DNA from: an uncultured Collinsella sp.
GTDB lineage: Bacteria > Actinomycetota > Coriobacteriia > Coriobacteriales > Coriobacteriaceae
NCBI GenBank assembly: GCA_900756725.1
Contig: CAAELJ010000068.1
Location: 1 to 20,389 of the forward strand
Reading direction: 5' to 3'
Length of the DNA stretch: 20,389 bases
Below, piece after piece: positions 1-7,091 of the stretch; the stretch's first letter is position 1, and every line of letters begins with the position of its first letter. Under the pieces are notes generated by a model. It saw only the letters and a list, made by a program, of their open reading frames with translations. It had not been told where the DNA came from and ran no database searches. The translations under genes and the position numbers were made by a program.

Positions 1-48
1 CACGGCAACCTCGGGCACCCGGGAAAGCCGTTCCCCCAGGTCGGTTAA
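1..48 (+). CDS. possible 3' end of an upstream gene (partial)
   Basis: Frame 1 is open from the window edge and ends at a TAA at 46-48. The 15 residues read [15 protein letters not shown] and most codons end in G or C, as in the real genes nearby. The stop lies 20 bases before the next start codon, which would suit an operon. The stretch is too short to assign to a family, and an unbroken frame of this length can arise by chance. This is an inference only. Confidence 0.3.
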   Translation, partial: HGNLGHPGKPFPQVG

Positions 49-68
49 AAGGTTTGTTAAGGAGTTAT

Positions 69-1232
69 ATGTCGGAAAATATTGAGCAGCCGTTGCCCAG
101 CACGTTTGAGGAGTTCAACGAGCAGCGCAAGGCCGCGTTTATTCGCGTTAAGGATTATAAGCAGGCTGGTAATCGCCTGGTCGGCTTTTTGTGCAGCTAC
201 ACGCCGCTCGAGATTATCGATGCCGCGGGGGCTGCGAGCGTGGCTCTGTGCGGTACGTCCGATGAGGTGATTCCCGAGGCCGAGAAGGTGCTGCCGGCAA
301 ACCTGTGCCCGCTCATCAAGTCGACCTACGGTTTTGCCTACTCGCAAAAGTGCCCGTTTACGTACTTTAGCGACATGATCATCGGCGAGACCACCTGCGA
401 CGGCAAGAAGAAGATGTACGAGCTACTCAACGAGCTCAAGCGCACGCACATTCTGCATCTTCCGCAGGGTCGCGATCGTGCCTACGAGCGTGAAGGCTGG
501 TACGAGGAGTGCCGCCTGCTCAAGGAGGAGCTCGAGGGCTTCTACGGCATCACGATTACCGACGATGACCTGCGCGCTGCCGTCCGTCGTCGCAACCGCT
601 TGCGTGCGGCCCAGCTCGAGATGTTTGCACTGCAGGCCAACCAGCCGGCGGCCATGAGCGGCGTCGACCTGATGAGCACCATGTTTGCCGGTACGTTCAG
701 CTTTGATATCGAGGCCTATACGCAGCAGCTGGAGCAAAAGGTTGCCAAGCTGCGCGAGACCTACGACGCGGGCGAGCGCCCGGTTGCGGCGGATGCCAAG
801 CGCATTCTGATCACTGGCTGCCCAGTGGGTGGCGTAATCAACAAGATCGGTCGCACCATCGAGTCCAACGGCGGTGTGGTCGTGTGCATGGACGATTGCT
901 CGGGCGAGCGCACGGCGGCCATGATGATCGACCCGGAGGCTCCCGATATCCTGCGCGCCATCGCCGACCGCTACCTGGACATCAACTGCTCGGTCATGAC
1001 GCCCAACGACGGTCGTATGGAAAACACGCTGGCCATGTGCGAGAAGTATCATGTCGATGGCGTGGTAGAGAGCGTGCTACAGGCCTGCCACACCTTTAAC
1101 GTGGAGAGTGCGCGCATGCAGGAGGCTGTCGAGGGTGCGGGTATTCCGTATATGAAGATCGAGACCGACTACAGCAACGGTGACATGGGCCAGATTGAGA
1201 CGCGCATCGCCGCCTTTATCGAAACCCTCTGA
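69..1232 (+). CDS. yjiM: YjiM-like double-cubane / 2-hydroxyacyl-CoA dehydratase family protein
   Basis: The 387-residue protein belongs to the HgdB/BcrC superfamily, whose members bind iron-sulfur clusters and receive ATP-driven low-potential electrons from a small activator. Its size matches E. coli YjiM and the double-cubane cluster proteins better than a true two-subunit dehydratase. Cysteines are visible in FLCSYTPLE (C42), LCPLIKS (C80), KCPFTYF (C95) and [10 protein letters not shown] (C110), with further ones in ITGCPVGG and QACHTF. The in-frame TTG at 54 is less likely, because an AAGGAG ribosome site sits just before ATG 69. The next gene is its expected activator, and a selenium cluster follows. 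The physiological substrate is unknown; family members reduce small unsaturated or N-N bonded molecules in vitro. Assignment to the superfamily is firm; the choice of YjiM-like rather than dehydratase subunit is inferred from length and the single-subunit layout. Confidence 0.9.
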   Translation: MSENIEQPLPSTFEEFNEQRKAAFIRVKDYKQAGNRLVGFLCSYTPLEIIDAAGAASVALCGTSDEVIPEAEKVLPANLCPLIKSTYGFAYSQKCPFTYFSDMIIGETTCDGKKKMYELLNELKRTHILHLPQGRDRAYEREGWYEECRLLKEELEGFYGITITDDDLRAAVRRRNRLRAAQLEMFALQANQPAAMSGVDLMSTMFAGTFSFDIEAYTQQLEQKVAKLRETYDAGERPVAADAKRILITGCPVGGVINKIGRTIESNGGVVVCMDDCSGERTAAMMIDPEAPDILRAIADRYLDINCSVMTPNDGRMENTLAMCEKYHVDGVVESVLQACHTFNVESARMQEAVEGAGIPYMKIETDYSNGDMGQIETRIAAFIETL

Positions 1233-1336
1233 CGTCTGAGGCACCCGACCTTCCGGCTCCAACCCTCCTCGCGTACCTTGAGTACGCTTCGTCGGGCTTG
1301 TCGCTCGGAATCTCGGGCACCTCAGACGCCAGAGGG
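1225..1336 (+). repeat. long imperfect inverted repeat / stem-loop
   Basis: A 112-base near-palindrome begins in the last codons of the yjiM-like gene and fills most of the gap to the activase gene. The outer arms (1225-1241 and 1320-1336) match at 16 of 17 positions. The tip is GCGTAC (1271-1276) against GTACGC (1282-1287), and the middle pairs partially (CCCGA, TTCCG and so on). There is no T tract after it, so a plain intrinsic terminator is unlikely. It may be a dispersed intergenic hairpin element, an mRNA processing or stability element that separates expression of the two genes, or a cruciform. Confidence 0.75.
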
Positions 1337-1391
1337 CCGTTGTTGCAGCAGTGTCTGATCGTTTGATTTTCTTGCTGATTAGGAGAGAGCC

Positions 1392-2156
1392 ATGATAGGG
1401 ATCGGGATCGATATCGGGTCTACGGCGGCTAAGGCTGCTGTGGTCGATGGGGAGGGTTCGGTGGCGTGGACGTGCGTGCAGCCAACCGGGTTCTCCTCGG
1501 TCGATGCTTCCGAGCGGCTGCGCGAGGCACTGGCAGCGGCCGGCTATGACGTGACAGCCGACGACGTGCGCGTGATCGCGACTGGCTACGGTCGCATCGC
1601 GGTGCCCTATGCCAACAAGGTGGTGACCGAGATCACCTGCCATGGTGCCGGCGCGGTCCGCCTGTTTGGCGAGCAGGGCACGGTGATCGACGTGGGCGGC
1701 CAGGATACCAAGGTCATCCAACTCAAGGGCGGCCGCGTGGCCAAGTTCGCCATGAACGACAAGTGTGCCGCCGGCACGGGGCGCTTTCTGGAGATCATGG
1801 CCGACCGCCTAGGCATTTCCCAGCAGCAGATGGCCGACCTGGCGCGTTCCGGCGAGCCCACCAAGATCAGCAGCATGTGCACGGTGTTTGCCGAAAGCGA
1901 GGTCATCAGCCTGATCGGTCGCGGTGAGCCGCGCGAGAACATTGCGCGTGGCGTGATCGACAGCGTGGTCTCGCGCGTGGCGACCATGGCCGGGCAGGCC
2001 GCGGGCGCCCCGTACTACCTGACCGGTGGCCTGTGCGAGAACGCCTTCGTGGTGGAGCGGTTGGGCGAGCTACTGGGGTCGCCGGTGACCACCTCGCCCC
2101 AGGCCCGCTTTGCCGGTGCCATCGGCGCGGCGATTCGCGCACAGGCGCTCGATTAA
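1392..2156 (+). CDS. yjiL: acyl-CoA dehydratase / double-cubane protein activase (BadF/BadG/BcrA/HgdC family ATPase)
   Basis: The 254-residue ASKHA-fold ATPase hydrolyses ATP to push an electron at very low potential onto its partner iron-sulfur protein. The phosphate-binding start GIDIGSTAAK (about residues 5-14), VIDVGGQDTK (98-107) and YLTGGLCEN (209-217) are the nucleotide-site motifs. C125 in NDKCAAGTG and C163 in SSMCTVF are the two family cysteines that, one pair per homodimer, hold a bridging [4Fe-4S] cluster. Length matches E. coli YjiL (about 255). An AGGAGAGAG ribosome site at 1381-1389 precedes ATG 1392. The partner is the gene just upstream. Confidence 0.93.
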   Translation: MIGIGIDIGSTAAKAAVVDGEGSVAWTCVQPTGFSSVDASERLREALAAAGYDVTADDVRVIATGYGRIAVPYANKVVTEITCHGAGAVRLFGEQGTVIDVGGQDTKVIQLKGGRVAKFAMNDKCAAGTGRFLEIMADRLGISQQQMADLARSGEPTKISSMCTVFAESEVISLIGRGEPRENIARGVIDSVVSRVATMAGQAAGAPYYLTGGLCENAFVVERLGELLGSPVTTSPQARFAGAIGAAIRAQALD

Positions 2157-2158
2157 TG

Positions 2159-2213
2159 CATCGGTCGTGGGCCTGCATTCATGCGTATACTGGGAGGAAA
2201 TGATTGACCGATG
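2159..2213 (+). promoter_or_regulatory. possible leader hairpin upstream of selD
   Basis: CATCGGTC at 2159-2166 is exactly complementary to GACCGATG at 2206-2213, with a 39-base loop. The right arm ends just before the GAGAGGGG ribosome site of selD, so folding could affect selD initiation. An 8-bp stem over this distance can be chance, and no known riboswitch is recognised. Confidence 0.3.
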
Positions 2214-2226
2214 AGAGGGGCTATCG

Positions 2227-3276
2227 ATGCCTGACGATCAGATGAAGCTCACGTCCATGACGGCCGCGAGCGGTTGAGCCGCTAAGTTGGCTCCCGGAGC
2301 CCTCGCCCAGGTCCTGGGCGACTTACCCAATGTGCATAACGACAACTTGCTCGTGGGGTTCGATGCCTCCGACGATGCGAGCGTCTTCCGCGTAGGGGAG
2401 AACCTGGGGCTCGTGCAGTCCATCGACTTCTTCCCACCGATGGTCGATGACCCGTTCCTGTTTGGCCAGATCGCTGCGGCCAACTCGCTGTCGGACATCT
2501 ACGCCATGGGCGGGCGGCCGAGCCATGCCATGAACCTGCTTTGCATACCCAGTTGCCTGGGCGTTGAAGTTGCCGGTCAGATTCTGGCGGGCGGCGCCGA
2601 TAAGTGCGTCGAGGCGGGTTGCTCCATCGCGGGCGGCCACACCATCAACGACGACGAGCCCAAGTACGGTCTGTCCGTGAGCGGTTTTGTGCCACTCGAC
2701 CACATGCTCGCCAACAGCGGCGCACGCGCTGGCGATGTCCTGCTGCTGACCAAGGCGATCGGCTCTGGCATCATCACCACGGCCATTAAGGGCGAGCTCA
2801 TCGAGCAGGACGAGGCCGCAGCCATGTTCGACTCGATGCGCACCCTCAACGAGGCCCCGATTCGTCTGGCCGAGGGCCTCGAGCTTCACGGCTGCACCGA
2901 TGTCACGGGCTTTGGCCTGATCGGGCACGCGTGCGAGATGGCCGAGGGCTCGGGCGTGCAGATTGAGCTTGTGTCGGGGGCGGTGCCGCTCTTTGACCAG
3001 GTGCTCGACATGGCGCGTCTGGGCATTATCCCCGCGGGCTCCTACCGCAACCAGGACTTTTTTGGCCCGCGTGTGGCTGCCGACGAGGACCTGGAGCCGG
3101 GCATGCTCGACGCGCTGTACGATCCGCAGACGTCTGGTGGCCTGCTTATCGCGGCGCCCGTGGCGGATGTGGATGAGCTTGCGCGTCGTTTACATGCCGA
3201 GGGGCGCGTTGCCGCCACAATCGGTCGCGCGTGCGAGCCGGTGCCGGGCGGTCCTGCTGTTCGCGTTGTGCATTAA
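2227..3276 (+). CDS. selD: selenide, water dikinase (selenophosphate synthetase), Sec-containing
   Basis: SelD makes selenophosphate from selenide and ATP for Sec-tRNA, and in some bacteria for 2-selenouridine tRNA and Se-molybdenum hydroxylases. The frame from ATG 2227 (after GAGAGGGG) runs through one TGA at 2275-2277, codon 17, and then stays open to TAA 3274-3276, giving 349 residues. The context reads SG-U-AAKLAPGAL, so UGA sits exactly where other SelD proteins have the catalytic Cys or Sec, and K20 is the conserved lysine. Other family marks are SDIYAMGGRPSHAMNLL, GGHTINDDEPKYGLSVSG, DVTGFGLIGHA and PQTSGGLL. A hairpin just after the UGA fits a bacterial SECIS. A gene call that stops at TGA or starts at a later codon would lose the active-site residue. 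Confidence 0.95.
2275..2320 (+). promoter_or_regulatory. selD Sec UGA codon with candidate bacterial SECIS hairpins
   Basis: The in-frame UGA is at 2275-2277. Two hairpins follow: GGCTC (2289-2293) with GAGCC (2297-2301), and a stronger 7-bp stem CGCCCAG (2304-2310) with CTGGGCG (2314-2320) around a GUC loop. The second loop begins 33 bases after the UGA and starts with G, within the spacing and loop rules known for bacterial SECIS elements bound by SelB. Which hairpin works cannot be decided by eye. Confidence 0.65.
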
Positions 3277-3292
3277 GGAAAACCGTTTATGC

Positions 3293-3322
3293 GACCGCCT
3301 GCTGTTCTGGGCGGTCCCTTTT
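3293..3322 (+). terminator. hairpin with short T run between selD and yedF (attenuator-like)
   Basis: GACCGCC (3293-3299) pairs with GGCGGTC (3310-3316) around a 10-base loop and is followed by CCTTTT. This looks like a weak intrinsic terminator. yedF begins only 15 bases later with its own ribosome site, so partial read-through or mRNA processing is more likely than a full stop. Confidence 0.55.
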
Positions 3323-3336
3323 GAAAGGATGTAGCT

Positions 3337-3963
3337 ATGTCTACCAAAATTGAAGTCAATGCCATGGGCGATGCCTGCCCGCTGCCCGTCGTCAAGACGC
3401 TTAAGGCGCTCAAACAGTTTGACGGCGAGGGTGCCGTGATGACCTCGGTCGATAACGAGACCGCCGTCAAGAACATCTCCAAGATGGCGCAGGAGAAGGG
3501 CTGCACGGCCTCGGTCGAGAAGGTTTCTGACGCTGAGTGGCACGTGACCGTGGCGACCTCTGGTGCCATTGCCGTGGCCGATCCCGAGCAGGATGGCGCT
3601 GCCTTCTGTGGTGCCAGCACCGGCAAGGGCGAGCTCGTCATTTCCGTCTACACCGACTGCATGGGCCGCGGCGACGACGAGCTGGGCCACAAGCTCATGA
3701 AGGCCTTCATCTTTGCCGTGACGCAGCAGGAGGAGCTGCCCGCGACCATGCTGTTCTACAACGGCGGAGCCAAGCTCACCGTCGAGGGCTCGCCGGTACT
3801 CGACGACCTGAAGGGGCTGGCTGAGCAGGGCGTCGAAATCCTCACCTGTGGCACCTGCCTCGACCACTATGGCATTAAGGACCAGCTTGCCGTGGGCGAG
3901 GTCACGAACATGTATGTGATCGTGGAGAAGATGGAGCAGGCCGTGCGCGTCGTGCGCCCGTAG
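3337..3963 (+). CDS. yedF: YedF family selenium-metabolism protein (TusA-like plus DsrE-like)
   Basis: The 208-residue protein has an N-terminal TusA/SirA-like domain (about 1-75) with the CPLP motif; C14 is the persulfide or selenide-carrying cysteine of this family. A C-terminal DsrE-like domain follows (about 98-205), with VYTDCMGRGDDELG and EILTCGTCLDHYG. This domain order is that of the YedF proteins that co-occur with selD. The likely role is to hold or pass reduced sulfur or selenium in the cytoplasm, perhaps handing selenium from the desulfurase to SelD; the exact reaction is not established. AAAGGA at about 3324-3329 serves ATG 3337. The DUF3343 and desulfurase genes follow closely. 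Confidence 0.92.
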   Translation: MSTKIEVNAMGDACPLPVVKTLKALKQFDGEGAVMTSVDNETAVKNISKMAQEKGCTASVEKVSDAEWHVTVATSGAIAVADPEQDGAAFCGASTGKGELVISVYTDCMGRGDDELGHKLMKAFIFAVTQQEELPATMLFYNGGAKLTVEGSPVLDDLKGLAEQGVEILTCGTCLDHYGIKDQLAVGEVTNMYVIVEKMEQAVRVVRP

Positions 3964-3982
3964 CGTATTGGTTGGAGTTGCC

Positions 3983-4234
3983 ATGAGGGAGAAGCGCCCG
4001 GCGCTTGTCATCACGTTTCCCACCACGGCGGCCGCCATGGGCTGCGAGTCCCTGTGCGTTGAGCGTGGCCTTCCCGGGCGAACGATTCCCGTGCCCGGGG
4101 AGGTCGCTGCCGGCTGTGGTCTGGCGTGGAAAGCGTTGCCTGCCGATGAGGAGCTGCTGCGCGGCGAACTCGCCGCGGCGGGCGTTCCCACCGAGGGCTA
4201 TACCGTGATTGATATGTGGGAGGTCGTGCGATGA
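3983..4234 (+). CDS. DUF3343 putative Se/S carrier-like protein
   Basis: An 83-residue protein of the DUF3343 (Se/S carrier-like) family. The body ALVITFPTTAAAMGCESLC, then IPVPGEV and AAGCGLAWK, follows the family pattern, with a conserved cysteine in the CGL motif and two more in CESLC. ATG 3983 is preferred over the in-frame TTG at 3968 because GGAG at 3974-3977 stands 5 bases before it. The stop overlaps the next start as ATGA, so the desulfurase is probably translationally coupled. Family members lie next to selD and yedF in many selenium users, but a biochemical role has not been shown. Confidence 0.85.
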   Translation: MREKRPALVITFPTTAAAMGCESLCVERGLPGRTIPVPGEVAAGCGLAWKALPADEELLRGELAAAGVPTEGYTVIDMWEVVR

Positions 4235-5370
4235 TCTACCTGGATAACGCGGCGACGACCATGCACAAGCCGCAGACGGTCATCGATGCCGTGACGCAGG
4301 CGATGTGCTCGCTCGGCAATGCCGGGCGCGGCGCCACGTCGGGTGCCCTCGATGCCGCTCGTACGATTCACGGTTGCCGTGCCAAGCTCGCGCGCTTGCT
4401 GGGCTGCCCGCGGGCTGATCATGTGTGCTTTACGTCCAACTCCACCGCGGCGCTCAACACCGCCATCAATGGCGTGGTGCGCCGCGGCGACCGCGTGGTC
4501 ACGACGGTGCTCGAGCACAACTCCGTGTTGCGTCCGCTCAACCGCCTGGCGGCAGAGCAGGGCGTGACCGTTGAGCATGCGGGCTGCGACGCGAACGGTG
4601 CGCTCGACTACGAAGAGCTTGAGCGGCTGGTGACGCCGGGCACACGTGCCGTGGTGGTGGCGCACGCCTCCAATGTGACCGGCAACGCGGTCGACATTGC
4701 GCGCGTGGCCGCCATGGCCCATGCGGCCGGTGCGCTCGTGATCGTCGATGCCTCGCAGTCTGCCGGCACGGCGCATATCGATATGCAGGCCATGGGGCTC
4801 GACGTGGTGTGCTTTACCGGCCACAAGGGGCTCATGGGTCCGCAGGGGACCGGCGGCCTGGCCGTGGCGGAGGGCATTGACGTGGCCCCCTGGGCCATGG
4901 GCGGTACGGGCGTGCACAGCTTTGATCCGCTGCAGCCGCTTGAGTGGCCCACGCGCCTGGAGGCGGGCACGCTCAACGGCCACGGTGTCGCCGGCCTTTC
5001 TGTCGGCCTCGACTTTATCGAGGCCCAAGGTGGGGTCGAGGCGATTGCGGCGCATGAGCGAGCACTGGCGGATCGCTTTCTCGCTGGCGTGCGCGAAATC
5101 CCGGAGATCAAGCTCTACGGTGCCTTTGACCAGCCCGTGCGCTCGGCGATCGTTTCGCTTAACGTGGGCGATATCGATTCGGCCGAGGTCTCGGACGCGC
5201 TCATGCAAGGGTGGGGGATTGCGACGCGCCCCGGCGCCCACTGCGCTCCGCTCATGCACCGCGCACTGGGGACCGAGCGCCAGGGTGTCGTTCGCTTCTC
5301 GTTTGGGTATTTCAACACGGACGAGGAAGTCGACACCGCGATTGACGCTCTGCACGATTTAGCCTGCTAA
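4231..5370 (+). CDS. EF2568-type class V aminotransferase / cysteine desulfurase-like protein
   Basis: This 379-residue PLP enzyme is of the fold-type I cysteine desulfurase group. The start MIYLDNAATT is typical. K199 in FTGHKGLMGPQ is the PLP-binding lysine, and C338 in RPGAHCAPL is placed as the active-site cysteine that takes sulfur or selenium from the amino acid. Next to selD, yedF and DUF3343, its likely job is to release selenium from selenocysteine or to move sulfur or selenium to the carrier proteins, rather than general Fe-S assembly. GGGAGG at 4218-4223 serves ATG 4231. It is the last gene before a strong terminator. The family call is firm; selenium specificity is inferred from the neighbours. 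Confidence 0.92.
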   Translation: MIYLDNAATTMHKPQTVIDAVTQAMCSLGNAGRGATSGALDAARTIHGCRAKLARLLGCPRADHVCFTSNSTAALNTAINGVVRRGDRVVTTVLEHNSVLRPLNRLAAEQGVTVEHAGCDANGALDYEELERLVTPGTRAVVVAHASNVTGNAVDIARVAAMAHAAGALVIVDASQSAGTAHIDMQAMGLDVVCFTGHKGLMGPQGTGGLAVAEGIDVAPWAMGGTGVHSFDPLQPLEWPTRLEAGTLNGHGVAGLSVGLDFIEAQGGVEAIAAHERALADRFLAGVREIPEIKLYGAFDQPVRSAIVSLNVGDIDSAEVSDALMQGWGIATRPGAHCAPLMHRALGTERQGVVRFSFGYFNTDEEVDTAIDALHDLAC

Positions 5371-5385
5371 AGCGTATATACTTGC

Positions 5386-5417
5386 GGGACGGGTCTTTTG
5401 CCCGTCCCGTTTTGTTT
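5386..5417 (+). terminator. intrinsic terminator of the selenium block
   Basis: GGGACGGG (5386-5393) pairs perfectly with CCCGTCCC (5401-5408) around a 7-base loop and is followed by GTTTTGTTT. It lies 15 bases after the desulfurase stop and before the brnQ ribosome site. Confidence 0.9.
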
Positions 5418-5436
5418 CGACCCGAAAGGTGGTCCT

Positions 5437-6795
5437 ATGGCATCATCCGCCCCGCGCGGCCTGCGCTCCGACCATGTCCTCACCGTCGGCATCGCCCTGT
5501 TCTCGATGCTCTTTGGCGCCGGCAACCTCATTATTCCGCCGCTGCTGGCGCTGCAGGCGGGCTCTGCCACGCCGCTCGCCATGCTCGGCTTTCTGATTGC
5601 CGCCATCGGCCTTCCCGTCATGGGCTTTATCGCCGTGGCACTTGCCGGAACGGCGCGCGAGCTTGCCGGTCGTGTGCACCCCAAGTTTGGCGAGTTTTTT
5701 GTCGCGGCGGTGTATCTGGCTATCGGTCCGTGTCTGGCCATTCCGCGCACGAGCTCCACGGCCTTCGAGATGCTGGTGCCGCTGCTGCCCGAGGGTGTCT
5801 CGCTCGGCACGGCCCGCCTGGTGTTTGCCGTCGCCTTCTTTGCCGTCGCCTTTGTGCTCACGCTGCGCCCGGGTGTCATTACGCGCGTGCTCGGCCGCAT
5901 TACGGGCCCCGCGCTCATCGCCCTTATCGTGTTGGTCGTGGGCGCAGCCGTGGTTTCGCCGCTGGGTCCTGCTGCCGCGCCGCAGGCTCCCTATAATGCC
6001 GGTGCTGCCGTGCAGGGCTTTTTGACCGGCTACCAGACCATGGACCTGCTCGCCTCGCTCGCCTTTGGCATCATCATCGCCGAGACTATCCACGAGCTGG
6101 GCGTTACCGACGACAAGCGCGTGGCCTTCGAGATTTCGCGCTCCGGCGTGATCGCTGGTGTGCTCATGGCCATCATCTACTGCGGTCTGGCGCTTGCCGG
6201 CACGCAGCTGAGCACCGTGATGCCCGATGCCACCAACGGAGCCGCCATCCTCGCCCGCTCGGCCTCCATGCACTTTGGCCTTGCCGGCACGGTCGTGGTC
6301 TTTGCGATCTTCTTCCTCGCCTGCATGAACGTATGCATCGGCCTCATCAGCTGCTGCTCGCGTTACTTCTGCGAGACGTATGTGGTCGAAGGGGGAGCAG
6401 AGGCTTCCGAGGAGGCCATGCGCCGTCCCTTTGCGATTCTCGCCTTTGTGTTCGCGGCGTTTTCGTGCGTGCTTTCCAACGTGGGTCTCGACGTGATCCT
6501 CATGTTCTCGGTGCCTATGCTCAACGCCCTGTACCCCGTCGCCATCGTGCTGGTGCTTATGGGTCTGGTGCACGGTTTCTGCGACGCGCATCCGCAGGTG
6601 TGGGTCTGGGTCGGCGGCGTTGTCGCTGTCCAGAGCGTGATCACCTCGGTTCGCGATGCGTTCTTTACGGGCGCGTGGCTGCCGTTCGATGCGCTGCCGC
6701 TGGCAGACATTGGAGCCGCGTGGGCGCCGGTTGCCGTGGTGGCGTTTGTGATCGGCCTGCTCCACAGCCGGTTTGTTGCACATTCGAGGAGCTAG
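5437..6795 (+). CDS. brnQ: branched-chain amino acid transport system II carrier protein (LIVCS family)
   Basis: A 452-residue, very hydrophobic inner-membrane protein with about 12 membrane segments; BrnQ carriers import leucine, isoleucine and valine with Na+ or H+. The first segment, VGIALFSMLFGAGNLIIPPLLALQ, is the LIVCS signature, followed by GFLTGYQTMDLLASLAFG in mid-protein. Usual length for the family is about 430-450. ATG 5437 follows AAAGG at 5425-5429; an upstream in-frame TTG at 5398 lies inside the terminator hairpin and is rejected. It stands alone between a terminator and the tRNA promoter, with no obvious link to selenium. Confidence 0.93.
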   Translation: MASSAPRGLRSDHVLTVGIALFSMLFGAGNLIIPPLLALQAGSATPLAMLGFLIAAIGLPVMGFIAVALAGTARELAGRVHPKFGEFFVAAVYLAIGPCLAIPRTSSTAFEMLVPLLPEGVSLGTARLVFAVAFFAVAFVLTLRPGVITRVLGRITGPALIALIVLVVGAAVVSPLGPAAAPQAPYNAGAAVQGFLTGYQTMDLLASLAFGIIIAETIHELGVTDDKRVAFEISRSGVIAGVLMAIIYCGLALAGTQLSTVMPDATNGAAILARSASMHFGLAGTVVVFAIFFLACMNVCIGLISCCSRYFCETYVVEGGAEASEEAMRRPFAILAFVFAAFSCVLSNVGLDVILMFSVPMLNALYPVAIVLVLMGLVHGFCDAHPQVWVWVGGVVAVQSVITSVRDAFFTGAWLPFDALPLADIGAAWAPVAVVAFVIGLLHSRFVAHSRS

Positions 6796-6806
6796 GGTAT
6801 CGTCGC

Positions 6807-6835
6807 TTGCACAGGCGGGGAGTCTCCCCTATAAT
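6807..6835 (+). promoter_or_regulatory. strong sigma-70-type promoter for the tRNA genes
   Basis: TTGCAC (-35, 6807-6812) and a perfect TATAAT (-10, 6830-6835) are separated by 17 bases. The first tRNA starts about 50 bases downstream. The spacer contains a GGGGA-GTC-TCCCC hairpin or dyad (6817-6829). Confidence 0.85.
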
Positions 6836-6886
6836 TTCCTTCGCTTTGGGACACGCAAGGTTTAGACCTTAGCTGCTCAACACCTT

Positions 6887-6963
6887 CGGGACGTGGCGCA
6901 GTTTGGTAGCGCGCCTGCTTTGGGAGCAGGATGTCGCAGGTTCAAATCCTGTCGTCCCGACCA
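6887..6963 (+). tRNA. tRNA-Pro (anticodon UGG)
   Basis: A complete cloverleaf of 77 bases with encoded CCA. The acceptor stem CGGGACG (6887-6893) pairs with CGTCCCG (6953-6959), with A as discriminator. The anticodon stem CCTGC/GCAGG (6914-6918/6926-6930) encloses TTTGGGA, with anticodon TGG at 6921-6923. The T arm carries GTTCAAAT. It shares a promoter with the glycine tRNA 6 bases downstream. Confidence 0.97.
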
Positions 6964-6969
6964 TATCTT

Positions 6970-7043
6970 GCGGGCGTAGTTCAATGGTAGAACCCCAGCC
7001 TTCCAAGCTGATGACGCGGGTTCGATTCCCGTCGCCCGCTCCA
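6970..7043 (+). tRNA. tRNA-Gly (anticodon UCC)
   Basis: A complete cloverleaf of 74 bases with encoded CCA. The acceptor stem GCGGGCG (6970-6976) pairs with CGCCCGC (7033-7039). The anticodon loop CTTCCAA (7000-7006) gives TCC at 7002-7004, and the T arm carries GTTCGATT. The outer pair of the anticodon stem is a C-A mismatch (6995/7011). Confidence 0.97.
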
Positions 7044-7054
7044 TAAGATAGATG

Positions 7055-7091
7055 AATGGCTCTGATTCCTTTTGGAACCAGAGCCATTTTC
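7055..7091 (+). terminator. intrinsic terminator after the tRNA genes
   Basis: AATGGCTCTG (7055-7064) pairs perfectly with CAGAGCCATT (7079-7088). An inner TTCC/GGAA stem closes a TTTT loop, and a T run ends the element (7087-7090). Confidence 0.88.

Noticed and set aside
423..1052. Long open frames on the minus strand opposite the yjiM-like gene, and similar long antisense frames opposite selD, the desulfurase, brnQ, fdhF and the hyf genes
   Set aside because: They are the GC-rich mirror of real genes, have composition-biased sequences, no family motifs and no ribosome sites.
2275..2277. selD as a pseudogene interrupted by TGA
   Set aside because: The TGA is exactly at the catalytic Sec/Cys position, followed by a SECIS-like hairpin and an intact frame.
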